Part shown: positions 44,703-53,508 of the stretch, piece after piece | Layout: each line of letters begins with the position of its first letter | Numbering within the stretch: position 1 is the stretch's first letter | Source of the DNA: Candidatus Nanopelagicales bacterium | GTDB taxonomy: Bacteria; Actinomycetota; Actinomycetes; S36-B12; CAIYMF01 | Assembly (NCBI GenBank): GCA_017848795.1 | Contig: JAFIHG010000043.1 | Coordinates: 1-64,000, forward strand | Reading direction: 5' to 3' | Length of the DNA: 64,000 bases | Position numbers and translations under genes: made by a program | Notes under the pieces: model-generated | Told to the model about the DNA's origin: nothing | What the model saw: the letters and a program-made list of their open reading frames with translations, nothing else | Database searches by the model: none

Positions 44703-45550
44703 GCGTGCTGCGGGTCGTGACCGGCCGGGCGGCGTTGCGTGACGCGTACGCGACGCTGCCCCCGGCCACCGCGCGCGGGGTGGTGCTGACGATGGGCGCG
44801 CTGCACGAGGGGCATGTCGCGCTGATCCGGCAGGCGGCGGCGCAGGTCGGCCCGGACGGCCACGTCGCGGTCACGATCTTCGTGAACCCGCTGCAGTTCG
44901 ACGACGCCGACGACCTGGCGCGCTACCCCCGCGACCTGGAGGCGGACGTCGCGCTCTGCGCCCGCGAAGGCGTCGACCTGGTGTTCGCCCCGCCGGCACC
45001 CGAGCTGTACCCGGACGGCCAGCCGGACGTCACCGTCGACCCGGGCCCGCTCGGCACCCTGTTCGAGGGGGCCGTACGCCCGGGGCACTTCCGCGGCGTG
45101 CTCACCGTCGTGCACAAGCTGTTGTCGCTCACCGGCGCGGACGTGACCGTGTTCGGGGAGAAGGACTATCAGCAGCTGGTCCTCGTCCGGCGCATGGCCC
45201 ACGATCTCGACCTGGACGTCGCGGTGCTGGGCGCGCCCACAGCGCGCGAACCCGACGGGCTGGCCCGCTCGAGCCGCAACCGGCGGCTCTCGAGCGAGCA
45301 GCGGACCCGCGCCGCTGCCGTCCCGGAGGCCCTGCAGGCCGGGGTGTCGGCCGCGCGCGACGGCGCGAGGGCCGCGCTCGACGCGGTGCAGGACGTCCTG
45401 GAGCGGGCCGGCCTGACCCCGGACTACGCGGTCCTGACCGACCCCGGGCTGGGCCCGGTCCCCGAGTCCGGCCCCGCGCGGCTGCTGCTCGCCGTCCCTG
45501 TGGGTGACGTACGGCTGCTGGACAACGCGCCGTGCGTGCTCGGCGACTGA
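44699..45550 (+). CDS. panC: Pantoate--beta-alanine ligase (pantothenate synthetase)
   Basis: A 283-residue enzyme joining pantoate and beta-alanine with ATP through a pantoyl adenylate. VVLTMGALHEGHVALIRQA holds the HxGH nucleotide motif, TIFVNPLQFDDADDLARYP the pantoate site, FGEKDYQQLVLVRRM the KMSKS-equivalent region, and LARSSRNRRLSSEQR the second ATP loop. GTG 44699 overlaps the DUF2520 stop. panD and panB are not in the window. nadB follows. Confidence 0.97.
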   Translation: MSVLRVVTGRAALRDAYATLPPATARGVVLTMGALHEGHVALIRQAAAQVGPDGHVAVTIFVNPLQFDDADDLARYPRDLEADVALCAREGVDLVFAPPAPELYPDGQPDVTVDPGPLGTLFEGAVRPGHFRGVLTVVHKLLSLTGADVTVFGEKDYQQLVLVRRMAHDLDLDVAVLGAPTAREPDGLARSSRNRRLSSEQRTRAAAVPEALQAGVSAARDGARAALDAVQDVLERAGLTPDYAVLTDPGLGPVPESGPARLLLAVPVGDVRLLDNAPCVLGD

Positions 45551-45619
45551 CCGGGCGGAACCGCACCGGCCGAGCTACCGATCGTGGTCGCGCGTGTCGG
45601 GACCGGGTGCTCGGACCGG

Positions 45620-45625
45620 CATGAT
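45620..45625 (+). promoter_or_regulatory. Possible -10 box of a leaderless nadB promoter
   Basis: CATGAT lies six bases before GTG 45632; no Shine-Dalgarno sequence is seen, which supports this start. Confidence 0.4.
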
Positions 45626-45631
45626 GTGGCC

Positions 45632-47287
45632 GTGCCCGTGACGCTGCCGCAGCGGCTGCTCGCCGCCGAGCCCGGCTGGACCGCCGTCGCGGACGTCGTC
45701 GTCGTCGGGTCGGGCGTCGCCGGGCTGACCACGGCGCTGCACGCACGCGCCGCCGGCCTGCGGGTGCTGCTGGTCACCAAGGCGCGGGTCGACGAGGGCT
45801 CGACGCGCTGGGCGCAGGGCGGCATCGCCGCCGCGCTGGACGAGGACGACTCACCCGCGGAGCACGAGCAGGACACGCTCGTCGCAGGGGCCGGGCTCTG
45901 CGATCCGGAGGCGGTGCGGGCCCTTGTCACCGAGGGGCCGCGCGCGATGCGCCGGCTGATCAATCTGGGCGCGCGGTTCGACACCGACCCGGCCGGGCGG
46001 ATCGCGCTCGGACGCGAGGGTGGTCACCTGCGCGACCGGATCGCGCACGCCGGCGGGGATGCGACCGGAGCGGAGGTCTCGCGCGCGCTCGTCGCGGCCG
46101 TACGCAGCCAGGACGGCATCGAGCTCGTGGAGAACGCGCTCGCGCTCGACCTGCTGCGCGACCGTACCGGCGCTGTGCAAGGCATCTCCCTGCACGTGAT
46201 GGGAGAGGGCCAGCGCGGCGGGGTCGGCGCCGCCCTCGCCCCCGCGGTGGTGCTCGCCACCGGCGGCTTCGGGCAGGTCTTCGACGCGACGACCAACCCG
46301 TCGGTGGCGACGGGCGACGGTGTGGCGCTCGCACTGCGCGCCGGCGCCGAGGTCGCCGACCTCGAGTTCGTCCAGTTCCACCCCACCGTGCTCTGGATCG
46401 GGCCCGATGCGCACGGACAGCAACCGCTGGTGAGCGAGGCGGTACGCGGGGAGGGGGCCGTCCTCGTCGACGACGACGGCGCACGGTTCCTGCTCGGGGA
46501 GCACCCGCTCGCCGAGCTCGCCCCGCGCGACGTCGTGGCCAAGGCGATCATGCGGCGGATGCGGGCCAGCGGCGCGCCGCACGTGTGGCTGGACGGCCGG
46601 GCGCTCGGCGCCGCAGTGTGGGAGAAGCGCTTCCCGACGATCCTCGCCTCGTGCCGCGAGCACGGCGTCGACCCGGTGACCGAGATGATCCCCGTCGGGC
46701 CGGCGCAGCACTACGCGTCCGGTGGTGTACGCACTGACATCGACGGGCGCACGACGGTGCCGGGCCTGTACGCGTGCGGCGAGTGCGCCTGCACCGGGGT
46801 CCATGGTGCGAACCGGCTGGCGTCCAACTCGCTGCTCGAGGGACTGGTCTTCGCCTCGCGTATCGGTGACCTGCTCTCCGCGGGCCTGCCCGAGCGGCGC
46901 GAGCCGATCGCCGGGTCCGGCCGCAGCGGGCTGCTGCCGACGGTGGTCCGGCCTGCTGTGCAGGCGGCGATGACCGAGGGTGCGGGCGTGCTGCGCTCGG
47001 CCGGCTCCCTCGCCACCACCGAGGGCGTGCTCGCCGCGCTCGGGCGCGAGACGAGCGACGACCCGCACACCTCGGCGTGGGAGACGGCGAACCTGCACAC
47101 CGTCGCCTCGGTGCTCGCGAACAACGCGGCGCTGCGCGAGGAGACCCGCGGGTCGCACTGGCGGGAGGACTTCCCGGAGACCGACGAGCGGCGCTGGCAC
47201 GTACGGCTGGTGTCCCGCGTCGACCCCGAGGGTGTCCTCACCACGCATCCGGAGCCGGTCCGGGCATCGCAAGGAGTGAGGCCGTGA
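45632..47287 (+). CDS. nadB: L-aspartate oxidase
   Basis: A 551-residue flavoprotein converting L-aspartate to iminoaspartate, the first step of de novo NAD synthesis. VVVVGSGVAGLTTALHA binds FAD; STRWAQGGIAAAL, GREGGHLRDRI, FVQFHPTVLW and SEAVRGEGAVLVDDDG line the dicarboxylate site shared with succinate dehydrogenase flavoproteins; CACTGVHGANRLASNSLLEG closes the FAD domain. The C-terminal helical domain is complete. No nadA is visible; nadC overlaps the stop by GTGA. Confidence 0.96.
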   Translation: MPVTLPQRLLAAEPGWTAVADVVVVGSGVAGLTTALHARAAGLRVLLVTKARVDEGSTRWAQGGIAAALDEDDSPAEHEQDTLVAGAGLCDPEAVRALVTEGPRAMRRLINLGARFDTDPAGRIALGREGGHLRDRIAHAGGDATGAEVSRALVAAVRSQDGIELVENALALDLLRDRTGAVQGISLHVMGEGQRGGVGAALAPAVVLATGGFGQVFDATTNPSVATGDGVALALRAGAEVADLEFVQFHPTVLWIGPDAHGQQPLVSEAVRGEGAVLVDDDGARFLLGEHPLAELAPRDVVAKAIMRRMRASGAPHVWLDGRALGAAVWEKRFPTILASCREHGVDPVTEMIPVGPAQHYASGGVRTDIDGRTTVPGLYACGECACTGVHGANRLASNSLLEGLVFASRIGDLLSAGLPERREPIAGSGRSGLLPTVVRPAVQAAMTEGAGVLRSAGSLATTEGVLAALGRETSDDPHTSAWETANLHTVASVLANNAALREETRGSHWREDFPETDERRWHVRLVSRVDPEGVLTTHPEPVRASQGVRP

Positions 47288-48174
47288 GCCTGTCGTACGA
47301 GCTGCGCGCCGCGCTCGACGCGGCGGGACTGGATCCGGCGTACGTCGAGTCGCTGGTGCGCGCGGCCGTCGCCGAGGACCTGGCCGGCGGGGTCGACGTC
47401 ACGTCCACCGCGACGGTGCCGGCGGAGCAGCGCTCCGTGCTCGAGCTCGTCGCGCGCGCGCCGGGGACGGTCGCCGGTGCACCCGTCGCGGCCGCCGTCT
47501 TCGAGGTCGTCTCCGGCGGTGATGCGACGGTACGGATCGACGTCCCCGACGGTGCGGCCGTGACGGCGGGGCAAGTGCTGGTGACGGTGGACGGGCGGAC
47601 CCGGGACCTGCTCACCGCCGAGCGCACCGCCCTCAACCTGTACGGCCACCTGTCCGGTGTCGCGACGGCGACAGCCGCGTGGGCGGCTGCGCTCGCCGGA
47701 TCGCGTACGCGGGTCCGCGACACCCGCAAGACGACTCCGGGCCTGCGGGCGCTGGAGAAGTACGCGGTCCGCTGCGGCGGCGGGGTCAACCACCGGATGG
47801 CGCTGTCGGACGCAGCGCTGGTCAAGGACAACCACGTACTCGCGGCTGGTGGCGTCGCCGAGGCGTTCCGTGCCGTGCGCACCCGCTGGCCGGGACTGCC
47901 CCTCGAGGTCGAGGTGGACTCGCTCGACCAGCTCGACGAGGTGCTCGACGCGGGGGCGGACCTGGTGCTGCTGGACAACTTCACGCCGGAACACATGGGC
48001 GAGGCCGTACGCCGTACCGCTGGGCGCGCGACCCTCGAGGCGTCCGGCGGGCTCGTCCTCGCCGATGCCCCCGCGGTCGTCGCGACCGGTGTCGACTACG
48101 TCGCCGTCGGCGCCCTCACCCACTCCGCCGCAGTTCTCGACATCGGCGCCGACCTCCGCCCCCTTTCCGGATGA
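47284..48174 (+). CDS. nadC: Quinolinate phosphoribosyltransferase (nicotinate-nucleotide pyrophosphorylase)
   Basis: A 296-residue enzyme turning quinolinate and PRPP into nicotinate mononucleotide. AERTALNLYGHLSGVAT, VRDTRKTTPGLRALEKYAVRCGG with the quinolinate Arg/Lys residues, HRMALSDAALVKDNH, VEVEVDS and LLDNF are all in canonical order. GTG 47284 overlaps nadB. The final Ser-Gly codons and TGA are part of palindrome A2 at 48165-48223, so the native end of the protein was replaced or slightly changed by the element. Confidence 0.96.
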   Translation: MSLSYELRAALDAAGLDPAYVESLVRAAVAEDLAGGVDVTSTATVPAEQRSVLELVARAPGTVAGAPVAAAVFEVVSGGDATVRIDVPDGAAVTAGQVLVTVDGRTRDLLTAERTALNLYGHLSGVATATAAWAAALAGSRTRVRDTRKTTPGLRALEKYAVRCGGGVNHRMALSDAALVKDNHVLAAGGVAEAFRAVRTRWPGLPLEVEVDSLDQLDEVLDAGADLVLLDNFTPEHMGEAVRRTAGRATLEASGGLVLADAPAVVATGVDYVAVGALTHSAAVLDIGADLRPLSG

Positions 48175-48223
48175 ATGTGGCAGGACTCCGCTAAGAGCGG
48201 AGTCCTGCCACATTCATCCGGAA
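48165..48223. repeat. 59-nt perfect palindromic element, family A copy 2, containing the nadC stop codon
   Basis: Arms 48165-48192 and 48196-48223 pair perfectly over 28 bp around a 3-nt loop AAG. It matches the copy at 9766-9824 at all but one position. The TGA of nadC (TCC GGA TGA) lies in the left arm, in the same phase as at the other copy. coaX starts 24 bases later with its own ribosome-binding site, AGGAAC. Confidence 0.95.
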
Positions 48224-48246
48224 TCCCGACCGACTTAGGAACGGAC

Positions 48247-49005
48247 ATGCTGCTCGCGATCGACGTCGGCAACACCAACACCGTGCTGGGACTGTTCGCC
48301 GGCGAGCAGCTGGTACGCGACTACCGGGTGAAGACCGACGCGCGTACCACCGCCGACGAGTACCGCCTCACCTTCGGCGGGCTGCTGCGTGACGACCCCG
48401 ACATCAGCGGGGTCGCGTTGCTGTCCACCGTCCCCGCGGTGCTGCGCGAGATGCGCGAGATGCTCGAGCGGTACTACCCCGACGTGCCGCACGTCATCAT
48501 CGAACCGGGCGCGCGGACCGGTGTGCCGGTGCTCATGGACAACCCGAAAGAGGTCGGCGCCGACCGGATCGCCAACACCCTGGCGGCCCACACGCTGTAC
48601 GGCGGACCGGCCATCGTCGTCGACTTCGGCACGTCGACCAACTTCGACGTCGTGTCCGAGAAGGGGGAGTTCCTCGGCGGCGCGCTCGCCCCCGGCGTGG
48701 AGATCTCGCTCGACGCACTCGTCAGCCGCGCGGCCCAGTTGCGCAAGGTGGAGTTCGTCGCGCCCCGCAACGTGATCGGCAAGAACACGGTCGAGGCGCT
48801 GCAGTCCGGCTCGCTGTACGGCTTCGCGGGGCAGGTCGACGGCATCGTCGCGCGCATCAGCGCCGAGCTCGGTGGCACGGTCACCGCGGTGATCGCCACC
48901 GGCGGCCTGGCCCCCTTCGTGATCCCGGAGTCCCGGACGGTCACCGAGCACCGCCCGGACCTCACGCTGCAGGGCCTGCGGCTGGTCTACGCCAAGAACA
49001 CCTGA
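48247..49005 (+). CDS. coaX: Type III pantothenate kinase
   Basis: A 252-residue ASKHA-fold kinase phosphorylating pantothenate, the first committed step of CoA synthesis. [17 protein letters not shown] is the phosphate-1 motif, [14 protein letters not shown] and [14 protein letters not shown] the central motifs, [14 protein letters not shown] and [21 protein letters not shown] the substrate site, and [10 protein letters not shown] the adenine site. It complements panC upstream. The palindrome between nadC and coaX separates it from the nad genes. Confidence 0.97.
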   Translation: MLLAIDVGNTNTVLGLFAGEQLVRDYRVKTDARTTADEYRLTFGGLLRDDPDISGVALLSTVPAVLREMREMLERYYPDVPHVIIEPGARTGVPVLMDNPKEVGADRIANTLAAHTLYGGPAIVVDFGTSTNFDVVSEKGEFLGGALAPGVEISLDALVSRAAQLRKVEFVAPRNVIGKNTVEALQSGSLYGFAGQVDGIVARISAELGGTVTAVIATGGLAPFVIPESRTVTEHRPDLTLQGLRLVYAKNT

Positions 49006-49019
49006 GCGCACCCCTACCT

Positions 49020-49772
49020 TCAGCGCCGGCGGAACCGGAAGGCGAAGGTGACGTACGGCAGCTCGAACCGGTCCCGTCCCGCGAGGTCCGGATGGGTATG
49101 GGTGAGGTCACGCACGCGTTCCGCGATCCGGTCGGCGTCCGGCCGCAGCCGTACGTAGGACGCGGTGAGCGTGAGACCCACCAACTCGTCCGCGGTCACC
49201 GCCACCGCATGCGGGAAGCGGGCCTGCTCGGCCGGGGTGAACGGCGTCCCGAGCGTGGGCGCCTGGGCTGCCCATCGCTGGCGCGAGCCGCCCTCGCCGC
49301 CGACGAGCTGCGAGTACGCGCGCATCCACGCGACGTCCTCGTCGCGCTGGTTCCACAGCAGCCCGACCACGCCGCCCGGCCGCAGCACCCGCGCGAACTC
49401 GTGCGCAGCCGCCGCTCCGTCGAACCAGTGCCACGCCTGGCCGGCGACGACGGCGTCGACGCTTCCGTCGGCGATCGGGAGCGCCTCGGCGGTGCCGTCG
49501 AGCGCGGTCACGTGCGGCAGCGACTCTCTCAGCCGGCGGCGCATCCGGGCGTCCGGCTCGACCGCGAGCACCTCGTGGCCCTGCGCGGCGAGGACCCGCG
49601 TCAGCGCGCCGGTCCCGGCACCGACGTCGAGCACCTGCGAAGGCCCGCCCCGGCCCATGCGGGCCAGCACCCAGTCGAGCGCCGCCGGTGGGTAGCTCGG
49701 CCGGTAGCGGTCGTAGTCGGCGGCGATCGCGCCGAACGAGCAGCGCCGCTGCTGCCAGGGCACGTCGGGCAC
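49020..49772 (-). CDS. Class I SAM-dependent methyltransferase
   Basis: A 250-residue methyltransferase. [31 protein letters not shown] gives motif I and the acidic SAM-ribose residue; [26 protein letters not shown] is motif II, and [14 protein letters not shown] motif III. It resembles UbiE/COQ5-type small-molecule methyltransferases often labelled type 11; the acceptor is unknown. GTG 49772 lies six bases after TAGGCT on the minus strand. It faces coaX and diverges from lysS. Confidence 0.87.
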   Translation of the reverse strand: MPDVPWQQRRCSFGAIAADYDRYRPSYPPAALDWVLARMGRGGPSQVLDVGAGTGALTRVLAAQGHEVLAVEPDARMRRRLRESLPHVTALDGTAEALPIADGSVDAVVAGQAWHWFDGAAAAHEFARVLRPGGVVGLLWNQRDEDVAWMRAYSQLVGGEGGSRQRWAAQAPTLGTPFTPAEQARFPHAVAVTADELVGLTLTASYVRLRPDADRIAERVRDLTHTHPDLAGRDRFELPYVTFAFRFRRR

Positions 49773-49778
49773 GCGCCG

Positions 49779-49804
49779 AGCCTACGACCCGCGCTGGATA
49801 GCCT
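49779..49804. promoter_or_regulatory. Divergent leaderless promoters of the methyltransferase and lysS
   Basis: TAGGCT on the minus strand (49779-49784) is six bases before GTG 49772; TAGCCT on the plus strand (49799-49804) is seven bases before ATG 49812. The boxes are only 14 bp apart. Confidence 0.55.
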
Positions 49805-49811
49805 GACGGCC

Positions 49812-51308
49812 ATGACAGCGGAGGTGACCGAGCCCGACGACCTGCCCGAGCAGCTGCGGGTACGTCGCGACAAGCGGGCCCGGATCCTCGCGTCCGGGCA
49901 GGACGCCTACCCGGTCGCGGTTCCGCGTACCCACACGATCGCGCAGGTGCGCGCGCAGTACGCCGATCTGCCCGTCGACCACGCGACCGGAGAGCGGGTC
50001 GCCGTCGCGGGCCGCGTGATGTTCGTACGCAACACCGGCAAGCTCTGCTTCGCGACGCTGCAGGCCGGCGACGGGACGCCGTTGCAGGCGATGCTCTCGC
50101 GGGACAAGGTCGGTGAGGAGCGGCTCGCCGCGTGGAAGGCCGACGTCGACCTCGGCGACTTCGTCGCGGTGGAGGGCGAGGTGATCACCAGCCGCCGCGG
50201 GGAGCTCTCCGTGCTGGCCGACCGCTGGCAGCTCGCTGCCAAGGCGCTGCGGCCGTTGCCCGTGGCGCACAAGGAACTTTCCGAGGAGACGCGGGTACGG
50301 CAGCGTTACGTCGACCTCATCATGCGGGAGCAGGCGCGGCGGACCGCTCGGGACCGCAGCCGGATCGTCGCCTCGCTGCGTGCCAGCTTCGCCGACCGCG
50401 ACTACCGCGAGGTCGAGACGCCGATGTTGCAGACCCAGCCGGGCGGAGCCGCCGCGCGACCGTTCGTGACGCACATGAACGCGTACGACATCGAGCTGTA
50501 CCTGCGCATCGCACCCGAGCTGTTCCTCAAGCGCTGCGTCGTCGGGGGGATCGAGCGGGTCTTCGAGATCAACCGCAACTTCCGCAACGAGGGCGCGGAC
50601 TCCACCCATTCGCCGGAGTTCGCGATGCTCGAGTTCTACCAGGCGTACGCGGACTACGACACGATGGCGACGGTCACCCGCGAGCTGGTCCAGGAGGCCG
50701 CGATGCGGGTCGCCGGTTCACTGCAGGTGACGCACGCCGATGGCAGCGTCCACGACCTCTCCGGCGACTGGGTCACGGTCAGCATGTACGAGGCGGTGTC
50801 GGCCGCGCTCGATCTGGACGTCACCCCCGAGACGCCGCGAGGCGAGCTGGAATCGCTGGCGGCGGCCGCGGGGATCGCGGCGGATCCGGTGTGGGTTCCC
50901 GGCAAGTTCGTCGAGGAGCTGTTCGAGCACCACGTCGCGCCGACGTTCGAGGGTCCGACGTTCGTACGGGACTTCCCGGAGGACACGTCCCCGCTCGTCA
51001 AGGGCCACCGCACCCGCCCGGGCGTGGTGGAGAAGTGGGACCTGTACGTCGACGGCTTCGAGCTCGCCACCGGATACTCCGAGCTCAACGATCCTGTCGT
51101 GCAACGGGAACGGCTCGTCGCGCAGGCCCAGCTGGGCGCCCGCGGCGATGCCGAGGCCATGCGTCTGGACGAGGACTTCCTGCGCGCGCTCGAGTACGGC
51201 ATGCCGCCCACCGGCGGTGTCGGAATGGGCATCGACCGGTTGCTGATGGCGCTGACCGGGCTGGGTATCCGCGAGACGATCCTGTTCCCCCTGGTGAAAC
51301 CCGAATGA
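49812..51308 (+). CDS. lysS: Lysyl-tRNA synthetase, class II
   Basis: A 498-residue enzyme charging tRNA-Lys. The OB-fold anticodon-binding domain covers about 60-160 ([38 protein letters not shown]). Motif 1 includes [20 protein letters not shown]; motif 2 is [20 protein letters not shown]; motif 3 is [28 protein letters not shown]-type residues bind lysine. The length fits bacterial LysS. The GNAT gene lies 19 bp downstream. Confidence 0.97.
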   Translation: MTAEVTEPDDLPEQLRVRRDKRARILASGQDAYPVAVPRTHTIAQVRAQYADLPVDHATGERVAVAGRVMFVRNTGKLCFATLQAGDGTPLQAMLSRDKVGEERLAAWKADVDLGDFVAVEGEVITSRRGELSVLADRWQLAAKALRPLPVAHKELSEETRVRQRYVDLIMREQARRTARDRSRIVASLRASFADRDYREVETPMLQTQPGGAAARPFVTHMNAYDIELYLRIAPELFLKRCVVGGIERVFEINRNFRNEGADSTHSPEFAMLEFYQAYADYDTMATVTRELVQEAAMRVAGSLQVTHADGSVHDLSGDWVTVSMYEAVSAALDLDVTPETPRGELESLAAAAGIAADPVWVPGKFVEELFEHHVAPTFEGPTFVRDFPEDTSPLVKGHRTRPGVVEKWDLYVDGFELATGYSELNDPVVQRERLVAQAQLGARGDAEAMRLDEDFLRALEYGMPPTGGVGMGIDRLLMALTGLGIRETILFPLVKPE

Positions 51309-51327
51309 GCCAGCGGGAGATCCGCCC

Positions 51328-51858
51328 GTGAGCGCCGAGCTCACCGACGCGGCCGACGGCGTCCCGGTGGTGATCCGACCGGCGCGCACCTCCGACGTAC
51401 GGGCGATCCGGGAGCTGGTGGACGCGTACACCAGCGATCGACGCTTGCTGTCCAAGGCGACCGTGACGCTCTACGAGTCGGTCCAGGAGTTCCAGGTCGT
51501 GGAGCGCGGCGGCGCCGTCGTCGGGTGCGGAGCGGTCCACGTCATGTGGGAGGACCTCGCCGAGATCCGCACCCTCGCGGTCGACCCGCGGCTGCTGCGC
51601 CATGGCATCGGTGGGGCGCTGCTCGAGCGGCTGATCGAGCGGGCACGCGAGCTCGAGGTCAAGAAGCTGTTCTGCCTCACCTTCGAGACCGCCTTCTTCA
51701 CCCGGCACGGATTCCACGAGATCGACGGTGCGCCGGTCGAGCAGGCGGTGTTCGAGGAACTGCTGCAGTCCTACGACGAGGGTGTCGCGGAGTTCCTCGA
51801 CCTGGAGCGGGTAAAGCCGAACACCCTCGGCAACTACCGCATGCTGCGTATCCTCTGA
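51328..51858 (+). CDS. GNAT-family amino-acid N-acetyltransferase (ArgA-like)
   Basis: A 176-residue acetyltransferase. IRPARTSDVRAIRELVDAYT, then VGCGAVHVMWEDLAEIRTLAVDPRLLRHGIGGALLERLI, read at about 65-105, gives the acetyl-CoA pyrophosphate loop (RxxGxG variant RHGIGG). KLFCLTFETAFFTRHGFHEI is the C-terminal strand and helix typical of stand-alone glutamate N-acetyltransferases of actinobacteria, which start arginine synthesis. GTG 51328 has GGGAG upstream. Specificity is by family resemblance. Confidence 0.85.
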   Translation: MSAELTDAADGVPVVIRPARTSDVRAIRELVDAYTSDRRLLSKATVTLYESVQEFQVVERGGAVVGCGAVHVMWEDLAEIRTLAVDPRLLRHGIGGALLERLIERARELEVKKLFCLTFETAFFTRHGFHEIDGAPVEQAVFEELLQSYDEGVAEFLDLERVKPNTLGNYRMLRIL

Positions 51859-51931
51859 GGACCGGTCGCCCGGTCCGCCACCCACGACGAACGAACACCC
51901 GCAAAGGGTTGCCAGGCAGCCGCGCCGATCG

Positions 51932-51957
51932 TTACATTGTTCCACATTTCCACATTG
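51932..51957 (+). promoter_or_regulatory. AT-rich direct repeat upstream of the alkaline phosphatase gene
   Basis: TTCCACAT is repeated exactly twice head to tail (51940-51955), and TTACATTG (51932) with CCACATTG (51950) add a further partial repeat. The stretch is far poorer in GC than its flanks. Direct repeats upstream of a phosphatase suggest a PhoP-type site, though the sequence is not a consensus GTTCACC Pho box. Confidence 0.45.
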
Positions 51958-52012
51958 CAGCAGCGGGTGGTCGACCTCGGCCGGCCCCGAGCTGAGGCCC
52001 GAAGGAGGTTCG

Positions 52013-53368
52013 ATGCAACACGTTTCTCGCCGGCAGCTCGGAGCCACGGTCGGGGTCCTGGCACTCGCGGTCGGCAGCATCATCGCGACGAACTCGGCCG
52101 CCGCGCAGGGCGCGGATCAGGCCGCCACGACCGCCGATCGTGGATCGACGCTGCAGGCAGCGCGACCAGCGGTCCCGCGCAACCGAAGCGTCGTGATCCT
52201 CAACGGCGACGGGATGGGTCCGGCACAACGCACCTTCATCCAGTACGCGCTCTACGGCACCGTGAAGACCCAGCCGATGGACTCGTTGCCGCACAACGGA
52301 CAGTTGCGTACGCACTCGGCCGACCCGGCATTCGTCACCGACTCCGGCGCCGGCGCGACCGCGTGGGCGACCGGGCACAAGACGCTGAACGACAGGGTCG
52401 GGGTGGACACCAAGGGCAAGGCGTTGCGCTCGATCCTCGAGGAGGCACGGGCCGCCGGGAAGACCACAGCGCTGGTCGAAGACCATGACGTCACGAACGC
52501 CACCATGGCTGCTTTCGCCGCCCACCAGAAGAACCGGGACCACAAGGTCGCCATAGCCCGCGACTACCTCTATCGCACGCATCCGGATCTCATGTTCGGC
52601 GGCGGACAGAAGATCTGGTACCCCAAGGGCACCCAGGGGCCCGTACCTGGTGAGGACCCCTCGGAGGGCAAGACCAACCTGGTGAAGGTCGCCAAGAAGC
52701 AGGGCTACCAGTACGCCTACAACCGCAAGACGTTCGCCAAGCTGACCGGACCAAAGGCACTCGCCCTGGTACGCGACGACGGCATCGAGTACTCCGAAGA
52801 AGTCAAGGGTTACCAGAAGTCCAAGGATCCCTACTACGTCGCCGAGCACCTGTTGGTCAAGAAGGCGCTGCAGATCGCCAGCCAGAACCCCAGGGGCTTC
52901 TTCATGGCGATCGACGTCGACGAGATCGACGACGGTGGCCATGATCACGACGGGCCGCTGATGCTCAAGGCCGGCCGAGAGCTCAACCGGATCGTCACGG
53001 TCCTGCGCAAGTTCCAGGCAAGCCACCCGGAGACCCTGATCATCGTGACTGCCGACCACGAGACCGGCGGCATGACGATCGAGGACAAAGCCGACGGAGG
53101 CGCAGGCGTGGCACCGGACGACCCGGAGCCGTACTACGACGAGGACCACCCCCGCAACGTCCAGATCGACGGCAAGCTCCCCGTCGACAGCGGTCCGTTC
53201 AAGGTCAAGAACATGAACCGGAAGTTCACGCTGGACTGGACCACTGCCGAGCACAGCGGAGTCGCGGTGCCGGTGTCGGCCATCGGACCGAACGCGGCGT
53301 CGCTCGAGGGGATCCACGACAACACCTACGTCTACAAGGTGATGCGCCGGACCCTGTTCGGCTCGTAA
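52013..53368 (+). CDS. Alkaline phosphatase, exported
   Basis: A 451-residue phosphomonoesterase. ATG 52013 follows AAGGAGG. The N-terminal 30 residues form an export signal (RRQLGATVGVLALAVGSIIA). NGDGMGPAQR holds the first metal Asp; DSGAGATAWATG has the nucleophile Ser111; DDGGHDHDGP gives the Asp and His zinc ligands, with Asp in place of the usual Mg-binding Glu before it (AIDVDEID); TADHETGG and AEHSGVAVPV complete the metal set. It releases phosphate from esters outside the cell. Followed by a paralogue 140 bp downstream. Confidence 0.93.
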   Translation: MQHVSRRQLGATVGVLALAVGSIIATNSAAAQGADQAATTADRGSTLQAARPAVPRNRSVVILNGDGMGPAQRTFIQYALYGTVKTQPMDSLPHNGQLRTHSADPAFVTDSGAGATAWATGHKTLNDRVGVDTKGKALRSILEEARAAGKTTALVEDHDVTNATMAAFAAHQKNRDHKVAIARDYLYRTHPDLMFGGGQKIWYPKGTQGPVPGEDPSEGKTNLVKVAKKQGYQYAYNRKTFAKLTGPKALALVRDDGIEYSEEVKGYQKSKDPYYVAEHLLVKKALQIASQNPRGFFMAIDVDEIDDGGHDHDGPLMLKAGRELNRIVTVLRKFQASHPETLIIVTADHETGGMTIEDKADGGAGVAPDDPEPYYDEDHPRNVQIDGKLPVDSGPFKVKNMNRKFTLDWTTAEHSGVAVPVSAIGPNAASLEGIHDNTYVYKVMRRTLFGS

Positions 53369-53378
53369 CGGCAGCCGT

Positions 53379-53431
53379 CAGACATCACCGTCCTGGGAGT
53401 GCGAACACCGCGACCGGGACGGTGATGTCTG
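53379..53431. repeat. Inverted repeat between the two alkaline phosphatase genes
   Basis: CAGACATCACCGTCC (53379-53393) pairs perfectly with 53417-53431 around a 23-nt loop. It lies 10 bases after the first phosphatase stop. It may terminate that transcript; no T-run follows. Confidence 0.75.
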
Positions 53432-53508
53432 CCTGCGACGACCGTCCGCTACCTCGTTCCTTTGCTGCCGGCGCGCGTTAGGCTGCGCCGACCGACCAAG
53501 GAGCGCCC

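Noticed and set aside
45551-45631. A panD gene between panC and nadB
   Set aside because: The gap is too short and has no coding frame; aspartate decarboxylase must lie elsewhere if present.
45851-47272. 473-codon minus-strand frame opposite nadB
   Set aside because: nadB has every family motif; the antisense frame has none.
51940-51955. CRISPR or tandem-repeat array
   Set aside because: Only two 8-bp units without spacers; better seen as a possible regulatory direct repeat.
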